A DNA stretch of 64,000 nt, from contig NZ_CALPCP010000007.1 in NCBI RefSeq assembly GCF_943192995.1, forward strand, positions 62,001 through 126,000, given 5' to 3'. Positions within the stretch are counted from its first letter, which is position 1, and each line of letters starts with the position of its first letter. Below are positions 7,242 through 16,401 of this stretch, one piece after another. The position numbers were made by a program, and so were the translations under genes. The notes under the pieces are model-generated. The model did no database searches and was not told the origin of the DNA. It saw nothing but the letters and a program-made list of their open reading frames with translations. This DNA is from Flintibacter muris. Its GTDB lineage: Bacteria > Bacillota > Clostridia > Oscillospirales > Oscillospiraceae.

Positions 7242-8900
7242 TTATACCTCCATGATTACAGGCAGGATCATGGGGGAGCGTTTTGTCTTTTTGTAGAGGT
7301 AGCCGGACAGGCCGGCCTTGATGGCACCCTTGATGGCGGACCAGTCGGTGTTGTAGCGGGTGTCCACATCCCGGATGGCCTCCAGGGCTACCTGACGCAG
7401 TTCTTCCAGCAGCCCCTCAGACTCCTTCACATAGACAAAACCCCTTGTAATGATGTCCGGCCCGGAGATCAGAGCTCCGTTCTCCCCGGACATGGACAGG
7501 GCCACCACAATCATACCGTCTTCGGCCAGGTGCCGGCGGTCCCGCAGCACCACGCTGCCCACATCACCCACGCCGTAGCCGTCCACAAAGACCTGCCCGG
7601 CGGTCACTGTCCCAGCCAGCCTGGCGGAGTTATGGGTAAACTCCATCACCCGGCCAATTTCGCTGATGAGAATGTGGTTGGGCTCCATGCCCATCTCCCG
7701 GGCCAGCTTGGCGTGAATTTGCAGCATCCGCTGCTCCCCGTGGACGGGGACAAAGAATTTGGGCTTGACCAGGGCGTGGACAATTTTCAGCTCCTCCTGG
7801 CAGGCGTGGCCGGACACGTGGAGGGCCAGGTCCCGCTCGTTCATCACCTCCACGCCCTTGCGGTACAGCTCGTTGACCACATTGCCAATGGCGTTTTCGT
7901 TGCCTGGGATGGCGGAGGCGGAGATAATCACCCGATCACCGGGGAGCAGGTCCACCTGGCGGTGGGTATTAAAGGCCATACGGGTCAGGGCGGACATGGT
8001 CTCCCCCTGGCTTCCGGTGGTGATGATGCACACCCGGTTCTTGGGCAGGGATTTGATGTGGTTCAGGTCCATGAGGATGCCGTCCGGGATGTTCATATAG
8101 CCCAGCTCGGCGGACACCTTCATCACGTTTTCCATGGACCTGCCGGTTACAGCCACCCTGCGCCCATACCGGGCGGCCACGTCGATCACCTGCTGGATGC
8201 GGTCCACGTTGGAGGCGAAGGTGGTGACAATGATCCGCTCCTCGCACCCCCGGAACAGGGAGTCGAAGGAGGACCCCACGCTGCGCTCAGACCGGGTATA
8301 GCCGGAGCGCTCCACATTGGTGGAGTCGGCCAGCAGGGCCAGCACCCCCTCCTTGCCCAGCTCGCCCAGCCGGGCAAGGTCCATCATGCCCCCCTGAATG
8401 GGGGTGGCGTCAATCTTAAAGTCGCCGGTGTGGACGCAGGTGCCTATCGGGCACTTGATGGCAAAGGCCACCGCGTCGGCAATGGAGTGGTTCACATGGA
8501 TGAACTCCACAGTAAACCGCCCCGCCTTGACCACCTGGCCCGACTCACAGGTGATGAGCTTGGTGCGGTCCAGCAGGCGGTGCTCCTCCAGCTTCAGCTT
8601 GATAAGGCCGGCGGACATGCGGGTGGCGTAGATAGGGGCGTTGACCGACCGCAGCACATAGGGCAGAGCCCCAATGTGGTCCTCGTGGCCGTGGGTGATG
8701 AAGATGCCCCGGATCTTGTTCTGATTTTTAATCAGATAGCTCACATCCGGGATAACCACGTCGATGCCGTACATGTCGTCATCCGGAAAGCCCATGCCGC
8801 AGTCCACCACAATGATGTCGCCGCCGTACTCGTAGACAGTAAGGTTTTTGCCGATCTCGTTAAGACCGCCAAGGGAAATAATTTTCAGTTTTTCTGCCAT
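7242..8900 (-). CDS. rnjA: ribonuclease J
   Basis: 552 residues, the normal length. RNase J is a metallo-beta-lactamase/beta-CASP nuclease that carries out 5'-to-3' exonuclease and endonuclease steps in mRNA decay and rRNA maturation in Firmicutes. The zinc motif HGHEDH lies at residues 70-75. Further ligands sit in VNHSIADA and HTGDFKID, and the beta-CASP motifs in VAVTGRSMENV and HVSGHACQEELK near residue 370, followed by VPVHGE. The C-terminal 100 residues match the small RNase J dimerisation domain. The start follows AAAAGGAG. It stands alone between repeats, so it is likely monocistronic. Firmicutes often carry two RNase J genes; which paralogue this is cannot be told. Confidence 0.93.
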   Translation of the reverse strand: MAEKLKIISLGGLNEIGKNLTVYEYGGDIIVVDCGMGFPDDDMYGIDVVIPDVSYLIKNQNKIRGIFITHGHEDHIGALPYVLRSVNAPIYATRMSAGLIKLKLEEHRLLDRTKLITCESGQVVKAGRFTVEFIHVNHSIADAVAFAIKCPIGTCVHTGDFKIDATPIQGGMMDLARLGELGKEGVLALLADSTNVERSGYTRSERSVGSSFDSLFRGCEERIIVTTFASNVDRIQQVIDVAARYGRRVAVTGRSMENVMKVSAELGYMNIPDGILMDLNHIKSLPKNRVCIITTGSQGETMSALTRMAFNTHRQVDLLPGDRVIISASAIPGNENAIGNVVNELYRKGVEVMNERDLALHVSGHACQEELKIVHALVKPKFFVPVHGEQRMLQIHAKLAREMGMEPNHILISEIGRVMEFTHNSARLAGTVTAGQVFVDGYGVGDVGSVVLRDRRHLAEDGMIVVALSMSGENGALISGPDIITRGFVYVKESEGLLEELRQVALEAIRDVDTRYNTDWSAIKGAIKAGLSGYLYKKTKRSPMILPVIMEV

Positions 8901-9295
8901 GATAACTCCTTTTTACTCTTGTTTGATGTATCCCGACAGAAAAATCCATACACAATCAGACGAAGAACTGCCCCGCTCCGGCCCTGCCTCGCCGGTTTGG
9001 GTACGCGGTCCCTTCGCCTTCCAATGGATATCTGCCGTACGATTCCCCGGGCCGGTCCCCGTCTGCGTTACGGGTGGGGCCAGAGGGATATATTTAGACG
9101 CCGGGGCGGAAGGTTTGGCCTTCCGGCCCCATTCGGCGTTTAAATCAGGTGTAGGAGCGGCCTGCGGCCGCCTGTATTATTCTGCCTGTCAGCAGGCGGC
9201 CGCAGACCGCCCCTGCAGGGAGACAATACTGGAAATTATTTATAGTATACCACACATTTCCACAAAAGTATACTATGCGTTTCTAAAGAACAAAA
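8901..9295. other. intergenic region with family A repeat and long hairpin
   Basis: No gene is seen in these 395 bases. They hold an imperfect hairpin near 9090-9141 (GACGCCG with CGGCGTT outside, GGAAGG with CCTTCC inside) and family A copy 2 at 9151-9218. The AT-rich stretch near 9225-9260 may hold the rnjA promoter on the minus strand, but no clear -35/-10 pair could be fixed. Confidence 0.5.
9151..9218. repeat. family A GC-rich inverted-repeat element (copy 2)
   Basis: GAGCGGCCTGCGGCCGCC and GGCGGCCGCAGACCGCCCC form the two arms around a centre of about 26 bases. Confidence 0.8.
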
Positions 9296-11671
9296 TCAGG
9301 GCTGTGTGTCCTCATCTTGTACACATTGTTCAGAAATGGCCCGGTCAAGCTCCGCCGCCCGGTCGGCGTAGAAGTCGCACAGCTCGGCGGCCAGCTCCAG
9401 GTCGGGGCCCTCGGCGGTAATGCGCAGGGCGGACCGGCGGGCAATGGGGGTCAGATAGACCCAGCCGCTGCCGGTGCGCATGCGCAGTCCCTCCCCGGAG
9501 GGCTTGCGGGACTGCTCCCGGGCCAGGGCCTGCATAACCCGCCCCCGGTCGGAGGACAGGGGCACCTCCCGCCGCCAGGAGGAGAAGCGGGGCGTTTTGG
9601 ACACCAGCGTCTCCAGCTTCTGTCCGGAGATAGCCATCCGGGCGCAGATGCGGACCGCCGCCGCCGGGGCCTGACGCAGCCAGGGCTGGGCGGCGTACAG
9701 CTCCCGAGCCTGGTCCCCGTCCCGGTCCAGGCGCAGAACGGTGCCGCCATAGCCGGCGGCCACCAGTTCAATGGCCGCGCTGGCCGCGGCGGGAACGGCC
9801 ACCTTTCCCGAGCCGTTTTCCATCTCAATCAGGGCAAGCAGGGTGAGCAGCTGGCCCGGGTCCACCATGGCCCCCTGTTCGTCCTGGGCGGTGAGGGAGA
9901 AGCCCCCCCGCTGGGCGTGGAAGGCGGGGATGCCGGGGCGCCACTCCCGCTCCAGCCTGCACCCCAGGGCGGCCAGCGCCGCCCGAAGGGCCCGGTCCTC
10001 CGGGGTGGACTCACCCACCGCCGCCACCGCCCGCCGCAGGGCGGGACGGCGCAGTCCGGCAAGCTCCGCCACCCCCTTGGCCCACTGCTCTTGGGAATAC
10101 TCCAGCTGGCGCAGCCGGCCCACCTTGTCCCCACGGGTGCGGCGGACCTCCCCCTGGAGAAGAGCGTGCTCCAGCTTCCGCTCCCTGGTCCGGCCCAGGG
10201 GCAGGCCGTTTCGATCAAAGAGATGGAGGTAAACAGTATTTCCGCTCTCCTCCACAAAGAGGGAGACGGGCAGCTGCTGAAAGACGGCCAGTCCCGCCCC
10301 CTGGACAGGGCTGGCAAGGGAGTGGGTCAGCGCCTCGCCGCCGGCGGCGGCGACCCCCACCGCAGCCGCCCTGGCCAGCATCCCGGCTCCGGGGGTGGGG
10401 GAGCAGCCCAGGCCCACCTGGCCCTCCGCCCCCAGAATACTGCCCAGGGTGAGCAGGGCCTCCGGGCCCATGTCCTCCCCCAGGATACCACGGATGGTCC
10501 CGCTGTCCCCAAAGCGCAGCACCCCCTTCTGGCTTCCGCTGGTGATGGAGCGGGCCAGACGGCAGGCGGCAGGGGCGGTCTGTCCGGGCCACAGCTTGAC
10601 CCGCTCCAGCAGGGTGCACCCCTCCTCGGCCAGGGCGTTCTCCCCCAAAACCGCCCCTTCGTTGAGAACGGCCCCCTTTTGGGTGGAGGCATTTTTGCAC
10701 AGGATGGCCCCGTAGAGGGTGGTTCGGGAACCGGCGGAGGCGTCTTCCAGCAAAATGGACCGCTGAACCATGGCCCGGCCGCCCACTCGGGCTCCCCGGT
10801 CCAGCACGGTGTGGGGGCCCACAAGACAGCCCTCCCCCAAAGACACCCCTTCGCCGATCCAGCAGGGGGGCACCAGGTTCAGCCCCTTGGGCAGAGGGCG
10901 GGCAGACCAGACGCCCCCCTCCCGCTTGGGCAGACCCATATCCAGCTTCACTTTGCCGGACAGGGCGTCGCAGACGCAGTCCAAATAGGCTTTGCAGTCC
11001 CCCATATCGCACCAGTAGCCCTCCAGAGGCAGGCCGCAGAGGGGCGCCCCCTCCCGGAGCAGGGCGGGAAACAGGTCCTTGCCAAAGTCCCACACTGTGT
11101 CCTTAGGCACCCGGTCCATGGCGGCGGGGGACAGAACATAGATACCGGTGTTAATCTGATCGGTAAACACCTGGCCCCAGCCCGGTTTTTCCACAAAGCG
11201 TTCCACCTGGCCATCCCCGCCGGTGAGGACCAGCCCATACTCCAGGGGGTTGGGGTGGCGGTACAGGCCCAGGGTGGCCTGGGCCTTCCGCTCCCGGTGG
11301 AACTGCACCAGCTGGGACAGGTCCAGGTCGCAGACGCAGTCCCCGCTGATAACCAAAAAGTCCTCCCGCCCCAAGTGGGACATGCAGTTTTTCACGCTGC
11401 CCGCCGTTCCCAGGGGCTCATCCTCCACAAAGTAGGTCAGCCGCACGCCCAGCTGTTCCCCGCCGCCGAAATAGTCCATCACCGCCTGGGGCTTGTAGCA
11501 CAGTGTGACGCAGATGTCCGTGATTTTATGGTTTTTCAGCAGATTGATGATGTGCTCCATCACCGGCCGGCCCAGCAGAGGGGTCATAGGCTTGGGACTG
11601 CCCAGGGACAGGGGCCGCAGCCGGGTGCCCTCCCCGCCCGCCATTATGACAGCTTTCAAACAGTTCGCCAT
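9296..11671 (-). CDS. sugar-phosphate nucleotidyltransferase fused to degenerate phosphohexomutase
   Basis: 791 residues in three parts. Residues 1 to about 235 are an NTP-transferase fold with the signature MAGGEGTRLRPLSLGSPKPM, EDEPLGTAG and DQINTGIYVLSP. About 250-350 is a hexapeptide-repeat left-handed helix. About 380-790 resembles a phosphomannomutase/phosphoglucomutase. Similar mannose-1-phosphate guanylyltransferase fusions occur in cyanobacteria and Clostridia. In the last part I find neither the catalytic TASHNP serine loop nor the DGDxDR metal loop; its position seems taken by FDRNGLPLG. The mutase part is therefore probably inactive and structural or regulatory. The NDP-sugar made cannot be read from sequence. 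Confidence 0.8.
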   Translation of the reverse strand: MANCLKAVIMAGGEGTRLRPLSLGSPKPMTPLLGRPVMEHIINLLKNHKITDICVTLCYKPQAVMDYFGGGEQLGVRLTYFVEDEPLGTAGSVKNCMSHLGREDFLVISGDCVCDLDLSQLVQFHRERKAQATLGLYRHPNPLEYGLVLTGGDGQVERFVEKPGWGQVFTDQINTGIYVLSPAAMDRVPKDTVWDFGKDLFPALLREGAPLCGLPLEGYWCDMGDCKAYLDCVCDALSGKVKLDMGLPKREGGVWSARPLPKGLNLVPPCWIGEGVSLGEGCLVGPHTVLDRGARVGGRAMVQRSILLEDASAGSRTTLYGAILCKNASTQKGAVLNEGAVLGENALAEEGCTLLERVKLWPGQTAPAACRLARSITSGSQKGVLRFGDSGTIRGILGEDMGPEALLTLGSILGAEGQVGLGCSPTPGAGMLARAAAVGVAAAGGEALTHSLASPVQGAGLAVFQQLPVSLFVEESGNTVYLHLFDRNGLPLGRTRERKLEHALLQGEVRRTRGDKVGRLRQLEYSQEQWAKGVAELAGLRRPALRRAVAAVGESTPEDRALRAALAALGCRLEREWRPGIPAFHAQRGGFSLTAQDEQGAMVDPGQLLTLLALIEMENGSGKVAVPAAASAAIELVAAGYGGTVLRLDRDGDQARELYAAQPWLRQAPAAAVRICARMAISGQKLETLVSKTPRFSSWRREVPLSSDRGRVMQALAREQSRKPSGEGLRMRTGSGWVYLTPIARRSALRITAEGPDLELAAELCDFYADRAAELDRAISEQCVQDEDTQP

Positions 11672-11723
11672 CCTTCCGTCGTTTCATGGTGGTTAGTATG
11701 GCTCGGGACAGCCTCTTTCAATC

Positions 11724-11752
11724 TTGTCTGCAGTAACAAAATATGGTATACT
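11724..11752 (+). promoter_or_regulatory. promoter of the ArsC/Spx-like gene
   Basis: TTGTCT (11724-11729), 17-base spacer, TATACT (11747-11752). It predicts a 5' leader of about 125 bases. Confidence 0.55.
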
Positions 11753-11885
11753 GCTGGAAGAATGACCGGTGATATAGTCATCACACTTGAAAAAACGCAA
11801 ATGCCGCCTATGAAGTCCAAATCCAGGCCGCTTACGCGGCTTTCTGCGGCGAGATTTGAAGTGCTTTGACGAGAGGAGAAGAGAC

Positions 11886-12218
11886 ATGAATATCCAGATT
11901 TTTGGGAAAAGCAAGTGCTTCGACACCAAAAAGGCGGAGCGGTGGTTCAAGGAGCGGCGGGTGAAATTCCAGGCGGTGGACTTAAAAAAACAGGGGATGA
12001 GCTTGGGGGAGCTGACCAGCGTGAAAAACGCGGTGGGGCTGGAGGCCATGGTGGACCCCAGGCACCCGGACGCGGCGCTGGTATCTTACCTGGCGTCTGA
12101 CCAGGCCAAGCTGGAAAAGCTCTTTGAGGACCCCTCCCTTCTGCGCACCCCTGTGGTCCGCAACGGCAGACAGGCCACCGTGGGCTTCTGCCCTCAGGTT
12201 TGGGAGGGGTGGAGCTGA
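11886..12218 (+). CDS. ArsC/Spx family thioredoxin-fold protein
   Basis: 110 residues from ATG 11886 after GAGGAGAAG. The N-terminus IQIFGKSKCFDTKKAERWFKE holds the family's redox Cys near residue 11 with no second Cys three residues on, so it lacks the CxxC pair of Spx. LLRTPVVRNG near residue 83 is the cis-Pro loop. Family members are arsenate reductases, the regulator Spx, or YffB-like proteins of unknown role. The conserved Arg set of true arsenate reductases is not clear here, and no ars genes are near. The WYL regulator lies downstream on the same strand, 124 bases away. Confidence 0.75.
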   Translation: MNIQIFGKSKCFDTKKAERWFKERRVKFQAVDLKKQGMSLGELTSVKNAVGLEAMVDPRHPDAALVSYLASDQAKLEKLFEDPSLLRTPVVRNGRQATVGFCPQVWEGWS

Positions 12219-12342
12219 CGAAGGTTCCCCAAAAAGGAACAGCGGGCCGCCGAGGGCGGCGGCCCCTGCTTGAAAAGTCCGTTTTATGGGACAACATATC
12301 TGCTATGCTGGGGCGTGAAACCCGGAAAGGAGGATACCGACT

Positions 12343-13335
12343 ATGTCAAAAAGCGGCAATCAAAAGACAAAACTGCTCTATCTCTACCGCCTGCTCCTGC
12401 GGCAGACCGACGAGGACCACCCCCTCACCGTGCCCCAGATTATTGAGGAGCTGGCCCGGAATGATATCAAGGCCGAGCGCAAAAGCATCTATGACGACCT
12501 GGAGGCCCTGCGCCTGTTTGGGCTGGACATTCAGTCCCGAAAGGGCAAGGTCCCCGGCTGGTTTGTGGGGGACCGGGACTTTGAACTGCCCGAGGTCAAG
12601 CTGCTCATGGACGCGGTGCAGTCCTCCCGCTTTATCACCCAGAAGAAGAGCGACGCTCTGATCCGAAAGCTTGAGGGACTGGCCAGCGTCCACCAGGCGG
12701 GCCAGCTCCAGCGGCAGGTTTACGTCTCCGGCCGCATCAAGGTGATGAACGAGAGCATTTACTACAATGTGGACAAGCTCCACGCCGCCATTGCGGGGCA
12801 GAAGGCCATCACATTTAAGTATTTTGACTACGATATCGCCCGGAAAAAGGTGTTCCGTCAGGAGGGAAAACGGTATGTGGTCTCACCCTACGGCCTGATC
12901 TGGAACAGCGAAAACTACTATCTGGTGGCCTTTGAACACGCCCATCAGGAGCTGCGCCACTACCGGGTGGACAAGATGACCGAGATCGTGGTCACCGGTC
13001 TGGACCGGGAGGGGCGGGACAAGTACCCCAACTTTCAGCTGGCCGAGTATGGCCAGAAGCACTTTGGCATGTACAGCGGACAGGAGATGCAGGTCACCCT
13101 CCGGGGCAGGCGGGACAAGGCCAGCCTTGTGTGGGACCGCTTCGGTCAGGACGTGATCCTGGTGCCCGACGGCGAGGAGCACTTTACCGTTACGCTGCCG
13201 GTGGTCATCAGTCCCCAATTTTTCGGATGGCTGCTGGGGCTGAACGGCAGTGTAACCCTGACGGGCCCGCGGGAGGCCGTGGCCGCCTACCGCCGCCGGC
13301 TCACCGCCACGCTGGAGGAACTGCCCTCCCCTTGA
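12343..13335 (+). CDS. WYL domain transcriptional regulator
   Basis: 330 residues. The N-terminal 70 residues form a winged helix of the YafY/DeoR type (LLYLYRLLLRQ, TVPQIIEELARNDIKAERKSIYDDL). The middle and C-terminal parts are a WYL domain, with VVSPYGLIWNSENYYLVAFE and HYRVDKMTEI as the conserved core, then a WCX extension. WYL proteins bind nucleic-acid or nucleotide ligands and control DNA repair, defence or metabolic genes. No defence or CRISPR gene lies next to it, so its target is unknown. The ATG follows AAAGGAGG. Confidence 0.9.
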   Translation: MSKSGNQKTKLLYLYRLLLRQTDEDHPLTVPQIIEELARNDIKAERKSIYDDLEALRLFGLDIQSRKGKVPGWFVGDRDFELPEVKLLMDAVQSSRFITQKKSDALIRKLEGLASVHQAGQLQRQVYVSGRIKVMNESIYYNVDKLHAAIAGQKAITFKYFDYDIARKKVFRQEGKRYVVSPYGLIWNSENYYLVAFEHAHQELRHYRVDKMTEIVVTGLDREGRDKYPNFQLAEYGQKHFGMYSGQEMQVTLRGRRDKASLVWDRFGQDVILVPDGEEHFTVTLPVVISPQFFGWLLGLNGSVTLTGPREAVAAYRRRLTATLEELPSP

Positions 13336-13444
13336 CACAGAAATGAAAGAATAAAATTCCGCCCGCCCGGTGGTAATTTTCCCGGCAGTGTGATATGATA
13401 AGCATGGGAAACTGTATCCACTGAATTTGAAGGGAGGACTTGCG

Positions 13445-13867
13445 ATGAGAATTTTCTGGCTGGCCGCGTTTATCGCCTTTGCCATAGGAGAGGCGATAAC
13501 GGTGGGGCTGGTCTCCGTCTGGTTTGCCGTGGGGGCCCTGGCCGGACTGTTTGCGGCGGCCCTGGGCGCCGGGCTCTGGCTGCAAATTACAGTGTTTTTG
13601 GGGGTGTCCGCCCTGGCACTGGCACTGTTCAAGCCGCTGAGCGGCAAATTCCTCAGGCCCAAGCTGTCTGCCACCAACGCTGACCGGGTGATCGGCGCCT
13701 CCGCCCTGGTTACCGAGACCATTGACAACTCCCAGGCCCAGGGCCAGGTGAAGGTAAAGGGCCAGGTCTGGTCGGCCAGGTCTGACCAGGATGTGGTTAT
13801 CCCCGCAGGGAGAAATGTGCGGGTGCTGCGTATCGAGGGCGTAAAAGTCATTGTAGAGCTTTTGTAA
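13445..13867 (+). CDS. NfeD family membrane protein
   Basis: 140 residues from ATG 13445 after GGGAGGAC. Two to three membrane helices (about 1-60) are followed by a C-terminal OB-fold domain (about 85-140), ending in RNVRVLRIEGVKVIVELL. This is the short, protease-less NfeD form that is regularly encoded beside an SPFH/flotillin-type protein, as here 37 bases downstream. The pair is thought to organise membrane microdomains or to act in membrane protein quality control. Co-transcription is likely. Confidence 0.85.
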   Translation: MRIFWLAAFIAFAIGEAITVGLVSVWFAVGALAGLFAAALGAGLWLQITVFLGVSALALALFKPLSGKFLRPKLSATNADRVIGASALVTETIDNSQAQGQVKVKGQVWSARSDQDVVIPAGRNVRVLRIEGVKVIVELL

Positions 13868-13904
13868 AAACACAAATTGAACTAAACAAGGAGGAAATAA
13901 CATT

Positions 13905-14879
13905 ATGGAATACATCATTCCAACCCTTATTGTGATTGTCATTGGCATTGTGGTGTTCTCGCTGCTGGCCAGTATCGTCCGTATCGTGCCGCAGTCCCGG
14001 GCCTACGTCATTACCTGGCTGGGCACCTTCCACGCCGTATGGGGAGCGGGCGTCCACTTCAAGGTACCTATTGTGGAGCGCATTGTCAAAAATGTGTCAC
14101 TGAAGGAGCAGGTGGTGGACTTCGCCCCCCAGCCCGTCATTACCAAGGACAACGTGACCATGCAGATCGACTCGGTGGTCTACTTTCAGATTACCGACCC
14201 CAAGCTGTATACCTACGGTATCGAGAACCCCATGTCCGCCATTGAGAATCTGACCGCCACCACTCTGCGCAACATTATCGGCGACCTGGAGCTGGACCAG
14301 ACTCTCACCAGCCGGGACCACATCAACACCAAAATGCGGGCCCTTCTGGACGAGGCCACCGACCCCTGGGGCATCAAGGTCAACCGGGTGGAGCTGAAAA
14401 ACATTATGCCTCCCCGGGATATCCAGGAATCTATGGAGAAGCAGATGCGGGCCGAGCGTGAGCGCCGGGAGTCCATCCTCCAGGCCGAGGGCCAGAAGCA
14501 GTCTCAGATTCTGGTGGCCGAGGGCGAAAAGCAGTCTGCCATCCTCCGGGCCGACGCCGCCAAGCAGGCGGCCATTCTCCAGGCCGAGGGCGCCAAGCAG
14601 GCCAAGATTCTGGAGGCCGAGGCCGAGGCCCAGGCCATTTTGAAGGTACAGCAGGCCACCGCCGACGCCATCCGCCTGATTAACGAGGCCGCCCCCGGAC
14701 AGGGCGTACTCACCATCAAGGCGCTGGAGGCCTTTATGGCTGCCGCCAACGGCAAGGCCACCAAGATCATCATCCCCTCCGAGCTCCAGGGAATCGCCGG
14801 CCTGGCCGCCACCGCCAAGACCGTCTTTGACACCGAGGACCCCAAGGCCACCATCACCAAGACTGTGCCCAAGCAGTGA
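13905..14879 (+). CDS. SPFH domain/Band 7 family protein
   Basis: 324 residues. A membrane segment at about residues 3-28 is followed by the SPFH core, including PQSRAYVITWLGTF, KEQVVDFAPQPVITKDNV and VVYFQITDPKLYTYGIENP. A coiled coil from about 180 to 250 contains repeating (A)EGxKQ(A/S)xIL units. The order and length match stomatin/QmcA-like proteins that form membrane-attached oligomers. It follows the NfeD gene closely. The coiled-coil part is also visible in DNA as a run of near repeats between about 14470 and 14640. Confidence 0.9.
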   Translation: MEYIIPTLIVIVIGIVVFSLLASIVRIVPQSRAYVITWLGTFHAVWGAGVHFKVPIVERIVKNVSLKEQVVDFAPQPVITKDNVTMQIDSVVYFQITDPKLYTYGIENPMSAIENLTATTLRNIIGDLELDQTLTSRDHINTKMRALLDEATDPWGIKVNRVELKNIMPPRDIQESMEKQMRAERERRESILQAEGQKQSQILVAEGEKQSAILRADAAKQAAILQAEGAKQAKILEAEAEAQAILKVQQATADAIRLINEAAPGQGVLTIKALEAFMAAANGKATKIIIPSELQGIAGLAATAKTVFDTEDPKATITKTVPKQ

Positions 14880-14906
14880 GGCGAGAATCATATGGAGGCA
14901 CTACAA

Positions 14907-15032
14907 ATGACTGACAAGCAGTTTGATAAGATTATTAAGATGATCCGCATGGTCCTTGACGGCTGCAAAGACCTGGAGGAAGCAAAGCAAAAGGTCGAAG
15001 AGCTGTTGGAGGACAAGAAACGGGAAGACTGA
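14907..15032 (+). CDS. small hypothetical helical protein
   Basis: 41 residues starting MTDKQFDKIIKMIRMVLDGC and ending KKRED, a single charged, amphipathic helix. ATG 14907 is preferred over ATG 14892 because GGAGG ends eight bases before 14907. It is 27 bases after the SPFH gene and may be the last member of that operon. It resembles the many short helical proteins of Clostridia with no known function. Confidence 0.55.
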   Translation: MTDKQFDKIIKMIRMVLDGCKDLEEAKQKVEELLEDKKRED

Positions 15033-15129
15033 GAGAAAGCCGCATATATCAGCAGACGCAAAGGATCAGGAATAAACGCAGAGGGCCGGGGAGTACTTCC
15101 CGGCCCTGATTGATGGAGGAGGCTGCGCT

Positions 15130-15765
15130 ATGGCTGTGCGCAGTGTTCCGGTGAAGGGGCCGCTGATTAAAATGATGGCGGAACACTTTCCGGATTTTAA
15201 ATTTTCCAGCGATTGGAGAGGGACATACTGTTTTATCCGGGAGCGTCCAGGGTACTGGTACGACTATCTGCCGGTTGACCGTTACTTTGATGACGGCAAG
15301 GGAGACTTGTCCATCAACTGGTATCTGATCGGCACCGGATGCGTCCCCGACTGGTATGAGTGGAACGGCTATTATCACACCTCGTGGCGAGTGACCTGTG
15401 CGCAGGGTCCGGCCCCCAATTTTCTGATTGGTCAGGTGGCGGCGGACCCGGCGGAGCCGTCAAGCCTGCTGGCCGCCCCCGGTCCCAGAGCCGCAATTCG
15501 CTATCAGACCAAAACAGAAAAGCGGCTGCCCCAGGCGCTGTTGGTGCTGGCGGACAAGCTTCAACGATATGTCCTTCCTGCTTTGGAGCGGCCCCTTCTC
15601 CCCGCACAGGAGCGCCGGCTTGCGCGGTGGCACCTGCTGGCGGAACACATTCTGCCCCGGCTCCAGACTCTGGAGCGAGAGGACCCGGAGACATTTGAGG
15701 CGGTAAAGGGCTGGCAGAAGCAGACTGCCCGGCGGTTTCCAAACTTTCCCTATAATGACGAGTAG
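15130..15765 (+). CDS. hypothetical protein, first unit of a TAG-split two-repeat gene
   Basis: 211 residues, ATG 15130 after GGAGGAGG. The N-terminal 110 residues hold a Trp/Tyr-rich unit (FPDFKFSSDW, RERPGYWYDYLPVDRYFDDG, TGCVPDWYEWNGYY). The middle is basic and helical. The last residues ARRFPNFPYNDE repeat the start of the same unit, and the frame continues past the TAG stop into a second copy. The protein as annotated is therefore the first part of a longer reading frame cut by one stop codon. No family recognised; no signal peptide or membrane segment. Confidence 0.6.
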   Translation: MAVRSVPVKGPLIKMMAEHFPDFKFSSDWRGTYCFIRERPGYWYDYLPVDRYFDDGKGDLSINWYLIGTGCVPDWYEWNGYYHTSWRVTCAQGPAPNFLIGQVAADPAEPSSLLAAPGPRAAIRYQTKTEKRLPQALLVLADKLQRYVLPALERPLLPAQERRLARWHLLAEHILPRLQTLEREDPETFEAVKGWQKQTARRFPNFPYNDE

Positions 15766-16113
15766 GCGGCGGACCGCGGCCAGTTCCGAATCTATGGCTT
15801 TGTCCGCAAACGTCCGGGCTATTGGTATGACTATCTGACACTTGCAAGGCGGTTTGAGGACGGGAAGGGCGCTCTATCCATTGACTGGGACCTTGTGGGC
15901 ATCGGGTGTAACCCGGATTTTTACGCCTGGAGCACCGGCGACCGGTGGCGCGTGCGCACCGGCATCCACTACAACTGGGGCGACCTGTTCGGCCCTTCCC
16001 GCCCACAGACCAAATTTCATGGGCCGAATCAACCCGTCCGCTATCAAACCGGGGAGGATAAGTATTCCTGTTTTTTAAGAATATGCACGACAAGAGATGA
16101 GCCCCATCCGTAA
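15766..16113 (+). pseudogene. second repeat unit after the TAG, truncated
   Basis: In the same frame as the preceding gene and directly after its TAG, the sequence reads AADRGQFRIYGFVRKRPGYW and on through YDYLTLARRFEDGKGALSID, IGCNPDFYAWSTGD. It aligns with residues 20-75 of the first unit. There is no start codon or ribosome-binding site at its head. It runs to a stop at 16113, but the last 15 or so residues (from about 16070) leave the repeat and run into the recombinase remnant. Most likely a nonsense-interrupted and truncated gene; readthrough is possible but not shown. Confidence 0.6.
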
Positions 16114-16366
16114 GGGTCTTTGACAGCTTTGTTTTTTGTTCACACCTTCTCCATACCGGGCAAGACGAACAGAAGGAATTTCGATTTTGTCAGCAGACAG
16201 CCGGGCAGCAATCTGATAGGGGCCGTATCCTTCCAATGTCATGGCGAAGATGCGGCGCACTACGGCGGCGGCTTTCTTCTTTAAACGCAGCCTGGGCTGT
16301 CTCGTATACCCAGTGGGAAACATAGCCCGCAGTGTGGATGCGAAGATATGTGTTTCGGTATGCCAT
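16075..16366 (-). pseudogene. serine recombinase remnant
   Basis: In one frame the minus strand reads AAAVVRRIFAMTLEGYGPYQ, IAARLSADKIEIPS and ARYGEGVNKK, the linker region after the catalytic domain in large serine recombinases of the TnpX/Tn4451 type. The frame is then lost: the sequence after NKK fits the family only after a shift. The ATG at 16366, with AGGAGG before it, opens a different frame. Catalytic N-terminal and zinc-ribbon parts are missing. It is a decayed piece of an integrative element. Confidence 0.65.
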
Positions 16367-16401
16367 ATTGATTTTCCTCCTGAGTAAGATGGGAAACAAA
16401 A

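Noticed and set aside
7212-9143. 643-codon plus-strand frame opposite rnjA
   Set aside because: Shadow of RNase J; His/Gly/Val-rich with no domain, and starts inside a repeat.
9317-11869. 850-codon plus-strand frame opposite the nucleotidyltransferase
   Set aside because: Antisense shadow of a gene with intact motifs; no ribosome-binding site.
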